Positions 9,008 to 18,291 are shown, counted from the first letter of the stretch. The stretch: DNA of 64,000 nucleotides from Allopusillimonas sp008369125 (GCF_008369125.1 NZ_VOAY01000002.1:744001-808000), one strand, 5' to 3'. A program made the numbers and translations. Notes: generated from the sequence alone by a model not told the origin.

Positions 9008-11014
9008 ATGACCCCGATTTCAGTCCGCATTGTCACTGCCATACGCTTGGCATTACTTTGCTGCATTGGGTTTTTATTTGCTAATGTGGCAACCGCGCTG
9101 CCCTTACCCCCCTCCATCCACGATTGCAATGGCAGCAAAGACCTGATCTTCGCTGCGCATCTGGACGACGACCTGCTGTTCATGAATCCCGATGTTTCCG
9201 CCAACATTGATGCGGGCGGATGCATGCTGACGGTTTACCTGACGGCCAGCGAACGCCGGGCAGGCGAAGACTACATGCTGGCGCGCGAACGCGGCGTGCG
9301 TGCCGCCTATGCCTACCTGGCAAACAAGCCTGATGTATGGACGCAGGATACGGTTGCTGTAGGCGCTTACCACCTTACGCGCTTCACGCTGACCGGTGAT
9401 CCAAAGCTGCAACTTATACATATGCGCCTGAAAGACCCGTGGCTGGGTAAGGGATGGGGCAGCCTGACCCCATTGAGCCAGACCGAATCCATAGCAGGCA
9501 ATACTGTCGACACGCTGGGCTCTTACCATGAAACGTATAGTCGGGCAGACCTCGTGGCCACCATCGCCAGCATCATCCAGGGCTACGGCCCCACCACGGT
9601 ACGCCACCTGGATGACACGATTAACATCCCTTATACCGAGCTGTGCTGGCGTTGTATTGGGCATGGCCACCCCGATCACATTGCCAGCGCCAGGCTGGTT
9701 CGCGACGCCATTAAGCTTGCCCATGGCAACTACGCGGAAGTCGCCTATGTCGACTACCCCACGCAAGAACGCCAAATCAACCTGGATGAAAAGGAAATCA
9801 ACAAGAAGACCGAAGCGTTTCGCCGCTATGCCTGGAAAGACTACCACGCCTGCCCAGATCCACAGAATTGCATTGCGCCCGCTGGCCCCGAGGCATCGTG
9901 GGTCGGCCGCTCTTACTATGTATCGCGGCACAACATTACACCCGCACTCTTTACAGACCCAGAAGGCGGCATACTGATCCTGGCCAAAGGCGAAGTTAAC
10001 GACGCCGCCAATATCTGGAACAGCCGTAAGCAAACCTGGAGCGCACTAGGCGGTCGCACCCCCGATTCACTCGCTTCATTTGCTTACCCGGATGCAACAA
10101 ACGGGTTTCTGGCACGTGACGCGCTGGGCATCATCTGGACCAACAAGCAAAACCCTGATGAGAGCTGGCAAGGATGGCAAGGCATGGTGGGGGCACGATT
10201 TCCTCGCCTTCCCACTGTAACGTCAGAGGTGAAAACGGCAGCGGTTGCGCTTGCCAACGACGGGCTGCTCTATTGGGCGACCGCTTCGAGCACAGAAAAC
10301 CGCTGGGCAGCCTGGCAGCCATTGCCAGTGCTGCAGCAAGCCTCTGGCGATCTTGCCATAACAACCGACGCGGCAGGCCGACTGGTCATCTTTGCGACCG
10401 ACGTCGAGGGCAGGCTTTTTACCGTGCAGCAGATTGCTGCCGAAGATGCAGAACACTGGTCATCGTGGAATGAGATCGCCGCGCCGGCCGCTCTCGGTGG
10501 GTTGGCGGCGCTACGTAATGCACACGGCCTGATCGAACTTTACCTGCGCGACCGGGAAAGCAATCATTTGCTGCGGATCGTGCAGGCGGCCCAAGCAAAT
10601 AGCGCTGCAGACACGCCTTCCCCAGCCATTTGGAATACGGCCACCGACCTGGGCATAAGTTTCGTAGGCAAGCCAGCCGCTGGCCTGAACGAGCACGGCA
10701 ACGTCATCGTCGCCGTCGTCGATCACCCAGGCGGTGCACTCTGGCTTTACGAAAATGCTCAGGCCAAAAAACTGTCAGTCAATGTGGCTTCTTCGCCCGC
10801 CTTGCGTGTGATAAATGGCGTTTTGTATATCGTGGCCCGCAACGCAGGGCAACTACAGACATATCAGGTTCAGGAATATCGCCAAGGTGCTTGGGGTACT
10901 GCGTTAACCGTCACCGTTCCGCCTGCAGGAGGCGGGAGTGCATTTTCTGTGGGGGTAAGTGGGTCGCCGTTAGCTGTCGTGACAGATAACGGGACGCAGG
11001 AAAAAGACAATTAG
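9008..11014 (+). CDS. Secreted PIG-L family deacetylase with C-terminal beta-propeller-like region
   Basis: A 668-residue exported protein. A signal peptide covers roughly residues 1-30. Residues 45-300 are a PIG-L (LmbE-like) deacetylase, a zinc enzyme acting on N-acetylated sugars. The zinc motif appears as AHLDDD at 50-55, a variant of the usual HPDD, and the second metal motif is GHGHPDH at 218-224. From about residue 330 there are repeated Trp-containing units about 50 residues apart (IWNSRKQTWSALGG, IIWTNKQNPDESWQGWQ, WATASSTENRWAAWQ, EHWSSWNE), the look of a PLL-like lectin propeller. Family knowledge suggests a secreted enzyme acting on, and binding to, a glycan. It is a single-gene unit, and the substrate is unknown. 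Confidence 0.82.
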   Translation: MTPISVRIVTAIRLALLCCIGFLFANVATALPLPPSIHDCNGSKDLIFAAHLDDDLLFMNPDVSANIDAGGCMLTVYLTASERRAGEDYMLARERGVRAAYAYLANKPDVWTQDTVAVGAYHLTRFTLTGDPKLQLIHMRLKDPWLGKGWGSLTPLSQTESIAGNTVDTLGSYHETYSRADLVATIASIIQGYGPTTVRHLDDTINIPYTELCWRCIGHGHPDHIASARLVRDAIKLAHGNYAEVAYVDYPTQERQINLDEKEINKKTEAFRRYAWKDYHACPDPQNCIAPAGPEASWVGRSYYVSRHNITPALFTDPEGGILILAKGEVNDAANIWNSRKQTWSALGGRTPDSLASFAYPDATNGFLARDALGIIWTNKQNPDESWQGWQGMVGARFPRLPTVTSEVKTAAVALANDGLLYWATASSTENRWAAWQPLPVLQQASGDLAITTDAAGRLVIFATDVEGRLFTVQQIAAEDAEHWSSWNEIAAPAALGGLAALRNAHGLIELYLRDRESNHLLRIVQAAQANSAADTPSPAIWNTATDLGISFVGKPAAGLNEHGNVIVAVVDHPGGALWLYENAQAKKLSVNVASSPALRVINGVLYIVARNAGQLQTYQVQEYRQGAWGTALTVTVPPAGGGSAFSVGVSGSPLAVVTDNGTQEKDN

Positions 11015-11260
11015 TCAGACGGGAGAGTATCTCCCCTGCGTTCCGGCAGTTTAGATACGTCAGCGCTCCGCCCCCCTCTCCTCTGATTCTGTGCCCACAC
11101 GAAAATCTGCTTGGATGCCTCAGCCTTCCCTTGCCTGTTCGACTTTCGACAGCTGCGGCTTTATTGGTAAGGTGTGAGCCGATTCTCTTTGATGCCGCCG
11201 GGGGAATGCCGTTACATCTATTTTGTCGGTCAACCTTTGTACAAAGAGCGCCAAATCACG

Positions 11261-11788
11261 TCAAACAAATACGCTTTCAATACTCTCGGCATCTAGCAGG
11301 CTCAATGACCAGTTTTGCAATTGATCGGTGCTGGCTTGTGAGAGTAGCGTTTGGTAATGCGGCGGCAAGGGGCCGAACTTGCACTCGAGTAAACGCGCAA
11401 GCAGCTGTGCCTGGCCTTGCAGAATTCCTTGTTGCTGTCCTTTCTGTAGCCCCTTCTGCTCACCCTCGTATCGCGCCTGATCCAGCATATCTTCGGCATC
11501 AACCAGCGCCTGTTCTCGGCGCTCTGCTGCCAGTCGCAGTTCTTCGTCTGAATACAGCGTTTGCAGATGGGTCAGGGCTTCTTGTACAGGTGGGTGGGTA
11601 ATTGCGGTCATGGCAGCCTCATCCAGGTTGTGCAACAGGCATGCGATCCAGGCCAGCAACGGCGCAGTCAGTTCACGCAACCCTTCAGCTTTACGTAGCT
11701 CAATTATATGCACTTGCAGCATTTGCCCCAACTGGATTTGCGGATACTGGCTGTCGCGTAACGTGAAGTTCCAGTTCGCCAACCACAC
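11261..11788 (-). pseudogene. 5'-truncated Rpn/YhgA-type PD-(D/E)XK nuclease (transposase_31), C-terminal part
   Basis: The frame encodes about 175 residues matching only the C-terminal half of Rpn-family recombination-promoting nucleases: a helical middle, the Gln/Gly-rich EGEQKGLQKGQQQGILQGQAQ linker region, then a DUF4351-like end (LLECKFGPLPPHYQ ... LLDAESIESVFV). The N-terminal nuclease core is missing, and the next gene stops 15 bases away on the same strand, so the gene was cut by a past rearrangement. The apparent first Met is inside the family's middle region. A second, smaller relic with the same sequence lies at 17041-17140. Confidence 0.7.
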
Positions 11789-11802
11789 CTCTTCTCACCG
11801 TA

Positions 11803-12960
11803 TTAGTCCTCCTGCATGGAGCCCAACCGCTCGCGCAATTCTTTCAGAACATCGTTATTGTGCTCACCCAGAACCGGTGGCGGTATGACTTCTGTGCTGC
11901 GCTCACCGTCAAACGAAACTGGAGAGCGTACAGTGCGGAACTCACCCATGGTTTTGTGGTGGCCCGAAACAAGCAGCCCCAGATGCTTAGCTTGTGGATC
12001 TTCCAAGGCTTCACTGGCATCGTACATGGGAGCGTGCGGCACATCTTCGGCCTCCAGGCGGCGACACCATTCCGGTCGCGTCCGTTGCGCAAAAATTGGG
12101 CCGAGGATATCAATCAAGGCTTCTTGGTTTTCGATACGCCCGTTACGATCCGAAAACCGAGGGTCCTTAAACAGCTGGGATTGCTCCATCGCATTGGCAA
12201 GGCCTTGCCAGAACTTTTCAGGCGAAGACATATGCAGTGCGAGCCACTTACCATCGGCGCATTTCATGACATACGACTGTGAGACGCTGGGCCGACTGTA
12301 AGGCCCCATGACCTCACCTGCCGAATAAAAATGAGTAAACGCGTCCAGGTTAAAGTGTGTCATGGCTTCCAGCATGGACACCTCAACCTTGCGGCCAACA
12401 CCTGTCTGATGGCGTTCGTGTAGCGCTCCGAGCACACCATACGCAGCATAGAAACCGGTGATGGAATCGGCCAGCGCGGGGCCAACAACACGTGGGTTTT
12501 CTGGGTTGATAAGAAGACCTAAAAAGCCACTGGCAGCCTGAGCTACTGAATCATAGGCGGGTCGACTGGCGGCCGGGCCTGTAGGCCCAAATCCGCTAAT
12601 CGAACAATAAATCAAACGAGGGTTTAGTTTGCGCAGACGCTCCTCACCAACATTCAATCGCTCTGCAGCCCCCGGCCGAAAGTTCTGAATATAAACATCA
12701 GCAGTACTAATTAACTCGTCGAAGATCGCGAGGTCCTCAGCATTCTTGGTGTTCAACGTGACGCTGCGCTTGTTGCGATTGTAGGTCTGGAAGTGTGGGC
12801 TGTATAAGCCCCCTTTGAACGCGCGAAACGGGTCTCCCGTTTCAGGTTGTTCTATTTTGATGACATCGGCGCCCATGTCGCCCAGCAACATTCCCGCTGC
12901 CGGGCCGGTAATAAAGGTTCCTTGTTCCAATACGCGAACGCCATTCAGAACTTTAATCAT
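11803..12960 (-). CDS. CaiB/BaiF (family III) CoA transferase
   Basis: A 385-residue family III CoA transferase that moves CoA between carboxylic acids. The conserved N-terminus is VLEQGTFITGPAAGMLLGDMGADVIKIE, here cited only by its segments GPAAGMLLGDMGADVIK and IEQPETGDPFR. The catalytic Asp region follows NRNKRSV, and the family's GFGPTGP loop is present. The ATG at 12960 has GGAG upstream; the longer frame to 13068 runs into the intergenic spacer. It is the last gene of an operon with the citryl-CoA-lyase-like gene, the iron dehydrogenase and the TctC receptor, so it probably activates or recycles the imported acid as a CoA thioester. The acid itself is not identifiable. Confidence 0.88.
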   Translation of the reverse strand: MIKVLNGVRVLEQGTFITGPAAGMLLGDMGADVIKIEQPETGDPFRAFKGGLYSPHFQTYNRNKRSVTLNTKNAEDLAIFDELISTADVYIQNFRPGAAERLNVGEERLRKLNPRLIYCSISGFGPTGPAASRPAYDSVAQAASGFLGLLINPENPRVVGPALADSITGFYAAYGVLGALHERHQTGVGRKVEVSMLEAMTHFNLDAFTHFYSAGEVMGPYSRPSVSQSYVMKCADGKWLALHMSSPEKFWQGLANAMEQSQLFKDPRFSDRNGRIENQEALIDILGPIFAQRTRPEWCRRLEAEDVPHAPMYDASEALEDPQAKHLGLLVSGHHKTMGEFRTVRSPVSFDGERSTEVIPPPVLGEHNNDVLKELRERLGSMQED

Positions 12961-12988
12961 GATGAAACTCCGGTGCAAATCATAGATA

Positions 12989-13798
12989 CTAGGTGTTGCT
13001 TGCGGAAAAGCCTTCTGGCGTGTCTCCGTCGTAAACATAATCGCGCGTGGCTTGATACGACAGTGCAAAGCCTATGGGTTTCTGTAACTCTTCAGTCAGA
13101 TGCCCAATAAGACCGGCGGTCCGGGCAAGAATAGGCACACCCCTCAAGGCAGTTATTGGAAAGCCCACACCGAGTAACGCAGCAGGAATAGCCGCCGAAA
13201 CATTCAACATCAGGTTTTTGCCAATGATTTCCGGGATCACGTTCTCGATCGCGTCAGCAATTTGTATGTAAGTCATATCGGCGCCGGCTGCTTCAGCCAC
13301 GCCAAATAGTGCCGACACACGAGGATCGCGCTCTTTATGCAGTGGATGGCCATAGCCAGGAATGGCGCGCCGGGCATTACGGTATTCTCCGATCACCTGC
13401 TTGGCTGCCTCGCTGTAATTATTGTCGCCGTCAGCACGCACCCTGACCTCTTCAAGAAGCCTGCCAGCCGTTTCGGAGGCGCCAAGAATCACGGAACCAC
13501 AACCTAAAATACCTGCCGCTACGGCGCCCTGCAGTGCGTCAGGGGCTGCCGCCAGTGTCATCCGACTGGCTTGCACGCTCGGAACGAGGCCATGTTCCGC
13601 GATGGCAACCAACGTTGCATTCAACACGGTTGTGGCGGCTGGCGTGGGTTCTTGACCAGTAACCAATAGAAAAAAATAATCTGTGAAGGATATTTTCCCA
13701 ATAAGCTCCTGGGCCAGATCCTTTCCTCGCACTACGATAGTTTCTGAGTTCGAAGTGCAAATGGCCGAGTGCGGAATAGTTTCTTTACCTATTTTCAT
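12989..13798 (-). CDS. Citryl-CoA lyase-like, short citrate-synthase-fold protein
   Basis: A 269-residue member of the citrate synthase superfamily, much shorter than true citrate synthase (about 430). The His of the GYGHPLHKERDPR segment matches the second catalytic His. The position of the first catalytic His falls in GCGSVILGASE, which has no His. The C-terminal Asp/Arg region (ALRGVPILARTAGLIGHLTEE) is present. Short forms of this kind are usually named citryl-CoA lyase (acyl-CoA cleavage to acetyl-CoA plus an oxo acid) and lack condensing activity. The ATG at 13798 has AGGA upstream. Its place between a CoA transferase and a dehydrogenase fits lyase action on a CoA-activated hydroxy acid. 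Confidence 0.78.
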   Translation of the reverse strand: MKIGKETIPHSAICTSNSETIVVRGKDLAQELIGKISFTDYFFLLVTGQEPTPAATTVLNATLVAIAEHGLVPSVQASRMTLAAAPDALQGAVAAGILGCGSVILGASETAGRLLEEVRVRADGDNNYSEAAKQVIGEYRNARRAIPGYGHPLHKERDPRVSALFGVAEAAGADMTYIQIADAIENVIPEIIGKNLMLNVSAAIPAALLGVGFPITALRGVPILARTAGLIGHLTEELQKPIGFALSYQATRDYVYDGDTPEGFSASNT

Positions 13799-13875
13799 GT
13801 CGTTCCTGAAAAGCGTATGCGCGGCGTTGTGCTGGGGCACTGTTCCAGCAAGGTGTGTGTTTGAAGCAAGTTAAT

Positions 13876-14943
13876 TTATTCAGGCCGCAGCCCTTCGAAC
13901 GCGTATTGCAAAAGCGTGCGAATGTGGTCGCGCTCGACAGGACGAGGATTCCAGTACGGTTGCGCGACCGCAATGTCTGCGGCCTGATCCAGATCAGCTG
14001 CACGCATGCCTATTGCGCGTAAAGCCATAGGGGCACCCAGTTCTTGTGCGAGGTCATATAGGGCTGAAGCAGCAGACTGATTTGATCGCTGCAACGCGCA
14101 GGAGATGCGTTGCATTGCACTGGGTGCGAACGAGGCGTTATAGGCCATGGCATAGGGAAGAACGATGGAATGCGTCTGAGCATGCGGCAGATTAAAGCTG
14201 CCCCCCAAGGTATGGCACAGCTTATGATGCAAAGCCATACCAGCACTACCAAGTACAGTGCCACAAAGCCACGCACCGTAAAGGCATTGCTCCCGAGCGT
14301 TTACATCATTCTTCTGGTGCTGAAGTTGACGCAGGCCGCTTGCCATGGCTCGTATGCCCTCTTCGGCCAATAATGTAATCATCGGGTTGCTGTCTTGGGC
14401 GTACAGGCCCTCTGCAGCATGAGCAATGGCATTCATGCCGCTGGTTACCGAAATATCATACGGCAGCTTCATGGTCAGTTGAGGGTCGTAAATAACCGTC
14501 TTTGGCAATACACGGGCATCCTTACCAGTCTTTTTTGTACCGCTCTCGGTCACACCATACACGGACGTCATTTCCGACCCGGAATAGGTCGTGGGCACAG
14601 CCAGTATCGGGAGCCCGGTACCCAAGGCCAGCGCCTTCGCCAGGCCTATCGTGGAACCACCCCCAATTGCAATCAGGCAATCGGCATTTGACCTGGTTAA
14701 TGCAACCCGTGCCTCTTGAACAACTGCCAAGGGTACGTGCATGGTTGCTTGGTCGTAGATGGCCGCAGCGCTTTTTCCAAGCGCTCCATAAGCCTGCTCA
14801 GCCAGCCCACGCTGGCGTGCCGTGCAAAGCACGAGCGCTTTCTGCGCCCCTAGCAGGCCGATCTCAGCCTTGAGCGTATGCCACGCGTCTGCACCAAAAA
14901 CCACCCGCGTGGGCTGTGCGGTATAGACGAATTGTTTGGGCAT
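13876..14943 (-). CDS. Iron-containing alcohol dehydrogenase / maleylacetate reductase family
   Basis: A 355-residue NAD(P)-dependent dehydrogenase of the type III (iron) family. The nucleotide-binding GGGSTIGLAKALAL, the PTTYSGSEMTSVYG segment and the metal-binding His motifs (GMNAIAHAAEGLY; HHKLCHTLGG; HAQTHSIVLP) are in order. The wording is closer to maleylacetate reductases than to ethanol dehydrogenases. The ATG at 14943 follows the TAG of the TctC gene by one base, suggesting translational coupling. In this operon it may reduce or oxidise an intermediate of an imported di- or tricarboxylate. The exact substrate is unknown. Confidence 0.85.
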   Translation of the reverse strand: MPKQFVYTAQPTRVVFGADAWHTLKAEIGLLGAQKALVLCTARQRGLAEQAYGALGKSAAAIYDQATMHVPLAVVQEARVALTRSNADCLIAIGGGSTIGLAKALALGTGLPILAVPTTYSGSEMTSVYGVTESGTKKTGKDARVLPKTVIYDPQLTMKLPYDISVTSGMNAIAHAAEGLYAQDSNPMITLLAEEGIRAMASGLRQLQHQKNDVNAREQCLYGAWLCGTVLGSAGMALHHKLCHTLGGSFNLPHAQTHSIVLPYAMAYNASFAPSAMQRISCALQRSNQSAASALYDLAQELGAPMALRAIGMRAADLDQAADIAVAQPYWNPRPVERDHIRTLLQYAFEGLRPE

Positions 14944-14944
14944 A

Positions 14945-15949
14945 CTAGTTAACTTTTGCACCTGAGTTCCTGACAAGTTCAGCCCATTTTTTGGTCTCGT
15001 CGGCCTCGAACTTAGCCAAATCTTTGGTAGATTCGCCACCTGGCTCTACCCCTTGTTGCTTCAGTCTCTCAATCAGGTCCGGATCGGCCAACACATCAGC
15101 AGCAGCCTCTTTCAGTTTGGCCATGACGGGCTCAGGCACCCCGGCAGGGGCATACATCATGAACCAGGCGACCAAGTCGAAATCACTGTTGGTTTGCTCT
15201 GCGATGCTGGGCACATCGGGTGCTGCAATACTGCGTCGACTGCTAGACACACCTATGGCGCGCAACGCGCCGCTCTTTACATGGGGTAACACGGCAGCGG
15301 GGTGATAGAACATGAACTGAACCTCTCCTGACATCACATCCTGCATAGCCATGGCCCCCTCCTTATATGGGACATGCAGCATCGCTACGCCGAGCCGATC
15401 TTTAAGTAATTCACCAGCCAGATGACCCGATGTGCCGCTTCCAGCAGATGAGAACATGATGCCTTTCGGCGTGTTCGCAGCCTCGGCAAGCTCTTTTACA
15501 GAATGGTAAGGCGAATCGCCACTCACCACCAGAAACGTTGGCGTTTGCCCAACGAAAGCGATGGGCTTGAAATCTGTTTTCGGTTCATAACCTCGCTTGG
15601 AATACAGTTCTGTATTAATGGCATGGGTTCCAACCGTGCCCATCAGAATGGTGTAACCATCGGGAGCACTGCGTGCAACTTGCGCTGTACCGATTGTGCC
15701 ACCAGCGCCTGCCTTGTTGCTCACCACAATGGGCTGACCCAGTTTCTTGGACATTTTGTCGGCGACGAGTCGCGAAATGGTGTCAGTCGTGGTGCCAGGA
15801 CCAAACGGTACGACCAAGTTCACTGCCTTCGTCGGAAAGTCCGCAGATAGGGCTGGCGTCGCCATAAACGCTAAAGGCGCAGAAACAAAAGCGGCCATAA
15901 GACGGTACGGCGGATATTTATTAAACGGATTTTTTATAGATAGACTCAT
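14945..15949 (-). CDS. TctC/Bug-family periplasmic substrate-binding protein
   Basis: A 334-residue exported receptor of the tripartite tricarboxylate transporter family, expanded in Bordetella and relatives. A signal peptide ends near ATPALSADFPTK. The mature protein has the family's first loop (VNLVVPFGPGTTTDTISR) and the GTIGTAQVARSAPDGYTIL segment. The ATG at 15949 has GGAG upstream; the longer frame adds an unsupported 11 residues. It is the first gene of the operon. No TctA or TctB membrane genes are in the window, so it either works with membrane subunits elsewhere or acts as a sensor, as proposed for orphan Bug proteins. Confidence 0.9.
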   Translation of the reverse strand: MSLSIKNPFNKYPPYRLMAAFVSAPLAFMATPALSADFPTKAVNLVVPFGPGTTTDTISRLVADKMSKKLGQPIVVSNKAGAGGTIGTAQVARSAPDGYTILMGTVGTHAINTELYSKRGYEPKTDFKPIAFVGQTPTFLVVSGDSPYHSVKELAEAANTPKGIMFSSAGSGTSGHLAGELLKDRLGVAMLHVPYKEGAMAMQDVMSGEVQFMFYHPAAVLPHVKSGALRAIGVSSSRRSIAAPDVPSIAEQTNSDFDLVAWFMMYAPAGVPEPVMAKLKEAAADVLADPDLIERLKQQGVEPGGESTKDLAKFEADETKKWAELVRNSGAKVN

Positions 15950-16045
15950 GATTACTCCTCCTTGTTGTAGGCCTGACTTCATTTATTCATTGTTCTAGAG
16001 CTTGAAGCTGGTATCAGTCTAATTGCCAGTTATGAAATACAGAAA

Positions 16046-16060
16046 TGATTGTTTTAATCA
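16046..16060. promoter_or_regulatory. LysR-type box in the TctC/LysR divergent region
   Basis: TGATT-GTTTT-AATCA is a perfect 15-bp interrupted dyad with the T-N11-A layout typical of LysR binding sites. It lies 43 bases before the ATG of the LysR gene and about 100 bases before the TctC start. A second dyad, ATCGAT-GGC-ATCGAT, follows at 16067-16081. Together they would allow the regulator to control both promoters. Confidence 0.5.
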
Positions 16061-16102
16061 GCTATGATCGATGGCATCGATAGCAATCTAAACATTCTCG
16101 TC

Positions 16103-17026
16103 ATGGAACTGAGGCATTTACGATATTTCATTGCATTGGCGGGGTCACTTAACTTCACCCGTGCTGCCGAGCGCGTGCACGTAACGCAGTCGACACTGTC
16201 ACATCAAATACGCCAACTTGAAGATGAGATCGGCCAACGTTTGTTTGACCGCAACGGCAAGCGTGTCGTACTGACCGAGGCTGGCGAATCGTTTCTGGCT
16301 TATGCCAACCGTGCGCTTGAAGTCATCGATGAGGGTCTGGGCGAACTAAAACAGGCCGTCGCGCCAATTACAGGTACCGTGCACATAGGCACTACATCCA
16401 CTTTTAATCAGAGTTTTCTTCCCGATTGTGTGGCACTTTTTCTTAGAGAGAACACCACTGTCAAGATTGTCATTGACGAACTATCGGCCGACGCGATCAC
16501 TGACGGGCTCATGGCAGAAGAGCTGGATATCGGCATTGGGTACCGACCCGAACTGCAAGAAACAATAAGGTTTGAACCACTATTCAACGAGGAACTCGCC
16601 TTGGTCGTGGCGAACAAGCATATATTGGCAACGCGCAGACGCTTGCGGGTAGCCGAGCTTCATCGCGAGTCACTGGTTCTGTTGCCAAAAAAATTTTCCA
16701 CCAGACGTCTGCTTGATGAATGTTTTAACGCAGCAGGCGCCCAGCCAAATATCATCGCTGAAATGAATACTATCCCAGCGATGCTGGGTTTAGTAGTACG
16801 AGAACATGTAGGTACTATTGTTGCGCCCAGCGCAATCGCACACCACAGTATTCCTGTACAAGTCATTCCCCTCGAAGGCCCCACCCCCATCCGCACCCAT
16901 GGCCTAATGTTCAAGGATGCCCACGAGCAAACGCGAGCCAGCATGGCCTTCAGTGCCCTTATCCGTAAACACACAAAGCCTGGAATGTACGGTGCCAGAC
17001 CAACGCAAGGCACAGTGGTTTTCTAA
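16103..17026 (+). CDS. LysR-family regulator, CynR-like, of the carboxylate operon
   Basis: A 307-residue LysR-type regulator. The DNA-binding domain reads MELRHLRYFIALAGSLNF, then HVTQSTLSHQIRQLEDEIG and LFDRNGKRVVLTEAG, closest to the CynR/CbbR subgroup. The effector domain begins near residue 90 (GTVHIGTTSTFNQSFLP). The ATG at 16103 is the conserved family start; upstream Met codons lie in the promoter. It is transcribed away from the TctC-dehydrogenase-lyase-CoA transferase operon and so is the obvious candidate to regulate it in response to the acid or its product. Confidence 0.88.
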   Translation: MELRHLRYFIALAGSLNFTRAAERVHVTQSTLSHQIRQLEDEIGQRLFDRNGKRVVLTEAGESFLAYANRALEVIDEGLGELKQAVAPITGTVHIGTTSTFNQSFLPDCVALFLRENTTVKIVIDELSADAITDGLMAEELDIGIGYRPELQETIRFEPLFNEELALVVANKHILATRRRLRVAELHRESLVLLPKKFSTRRLLDECFNAAGAQPNIIAEMNTIPAMLGLVVREHVGTIVAPSAIAHHSIPVQVIPLEGPTPIRTHGLMFKDAHEQTRASMAFSALIRKHTKPGMYGARPTQGTVVF

Positions 17027-17040
17027 CTATCATCGTCTAC

Positions 17041-17140
17041 CAATATGGGTTTCTTCAGAAGTTCGCCCCACTCATCGGGGGTTATAGCTTTTTTGCAGTG
17101 TTTGCAGATAGGTCAGAGCTTCTTGCAAGACTATTCGAGT
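17041..17140 (-). pseudogene. Small relic of an Rpn/YhgA-type nuclease gene
   Basis: Read on the minus strand, 17096-17127 matches the truncated Rpn gene at 11555-11586 in 28 of 32 bases by eye and encodes LQEALTYLQTLQ against VQEALTHLQTLY. A run of six A residues then shifts the frame; after the shift the text continues as AITPDEWGELLKKPILVDDD. With no start and a frameshift it is dead. It accounts for much of the 290-base gap between the LysR and AraC genes. Confidence 0.45.
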
Positions 17141-17319
17141 CATGGAGCATCCCAAACAATACTAAATACCTGTTGTGGAGTATTCTCGACTAATGGTCTG
17201 TGCCCTCCCCTAGTCTTTTAAGGGTCGACCATGCGGGCAGGAAGGCTAATAGCCGTATTTACCCTCATTCAACCAAGCTGGATTACACGTTAACCTGCAC
17301 CAGAATCTGGAGCATAACT

Positions 17320-18291
17320 ATGCAGGGAAAGCGCGGGCACAACGCCCAGTGGCGTATCACGACGTCTGCTGATGCAGACGATCATGCCCATAACCTCAGC
17401 CGCTGGGTACAAGAATACAACCAGTTTTCGGCAGGGACCTTTGCCGGTCAAATCACCGAGCTGTGGCTGCCGCATACGCAGCTTTTCCTGGAATCGACCA
17501 ATCAAATCCTGCACCAATCCTGTGCTGCCTGGTCCAAAGCCCTATGGTTTGGCATCCCCGTATCTCGCACAGGTGGTGCGCGCATGGGCACGATAGACAT
17601 TCCCGAGCACTCCATCGCCTTCAAGCAAGGCGGCACTCAATTCGAGCTCTTTACACCGGCAGACTTTGACATCATCGGCATCGTGATCGATGAAGATATC
17701 TTTGCACGCTATCTCCAGGACGTCGAACAGGTAGACAGCAGCCAGATCACGCGCAAGCAAGGCGTCATGGCCGTCAGTGCACAGGCCAAGGTCGAGGTCT
17801 GCGGCGCTCTGATTAATATGCTGAACGCGAAACAAACCGCTCACGATACTCACACACCACCCTATTATTCCTTTGAGGATCGAATCCTCTCCTACCTAGC
17901 GCCGCTGCTCTGTACCAGTACCGCACCTGCGCCCAGCATAGCCAGAAACCTGAACCGCCACCGCATCGTCGAGCGGGCGCGCGACATTGTACTTGCAGCG
18001 CCCACTGAGGGCATCTCAATCCCCGATTTATGCCGCGCCTTGCACGTCAGTCGTCGCACCCTGCAGTATTGTTTTCAAGACGTTGTAGGCATGGCGCCCT
18101 TGAATTATTTGCGTATCCTCAAACTCAACCAGGTACGACGCGATCTGCGCACAGATACCACGCGTCGTAACCCAGTCACCGAGGCCGCCTTATCCTGGGG
18201 CTTTTACCACTTGGGACAATTCTCGGCCGATTATCGCAAGCTCTTTGGCGAGACGCCTTCTCAGACCGTCGCTCACGTCAACTACGCCTGA
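17320..18291 (+). CDS. AraC-family regulator resembling EutR (ethanolamine operon regulator)
   Basis: A 323-residue AraC-type activator. The N-terminal sensor domain has segments that parallel enterobacterial EutR: QSCAAWSKALWFGIPVSR, KQGGTQFELFTPADFDI and GIVIDEDIF. The C-terminal HTH pair includes LCRALHVSRRTLQYCFQD and ALSWGFYHLGQFSADYRKLF, also EutR-like. The ATG at 17320 has GGAG upstream. It lies just before the ligase/dehydrogenase genes on the same strand, and a 21-bp-phased direct repeat suited to an AraC protein lies before the first of them. The likeness to EutR suggests an ethanolamine-like amino alcohol as the inducer. That is inference from sequence recall, not from an alignment run. 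Confidence 0.8.
   Translation: MQGKRGHNAQWRITTSADADDHAHNLSRWVQEYNQFSAGTFAGQITELWLPHTQLFLESTNQILHQSCAAWSKALWFGIPVSRTGGARMGTIDIPEHSIAFKQGGTQFELFTPADFDIIGIVIDEDIFARYLQDVEQVDSSQITRKQGVMAVSAQAKVEVCGALINMLNAKQTAHDTHTPPYYSFEDRILSYLAPLLCTSTAPAPSIARNLNRHRIVERARDIVLAAPTEGISIPDLCRALHVSRRTLQYCFQDVVGMAPLNYLRILKLNQVRRDLRTDTTRRNPVTEAALSWGFYHLGQFSADYRKLFGETPSQTVAHVNYA

Noticed and set aside
9104..10033. Long open frame (309 codons) on the minus strand
   Set aside because: It is antisense to the PIG-L gene, whose motifs and signal peptide are clear.
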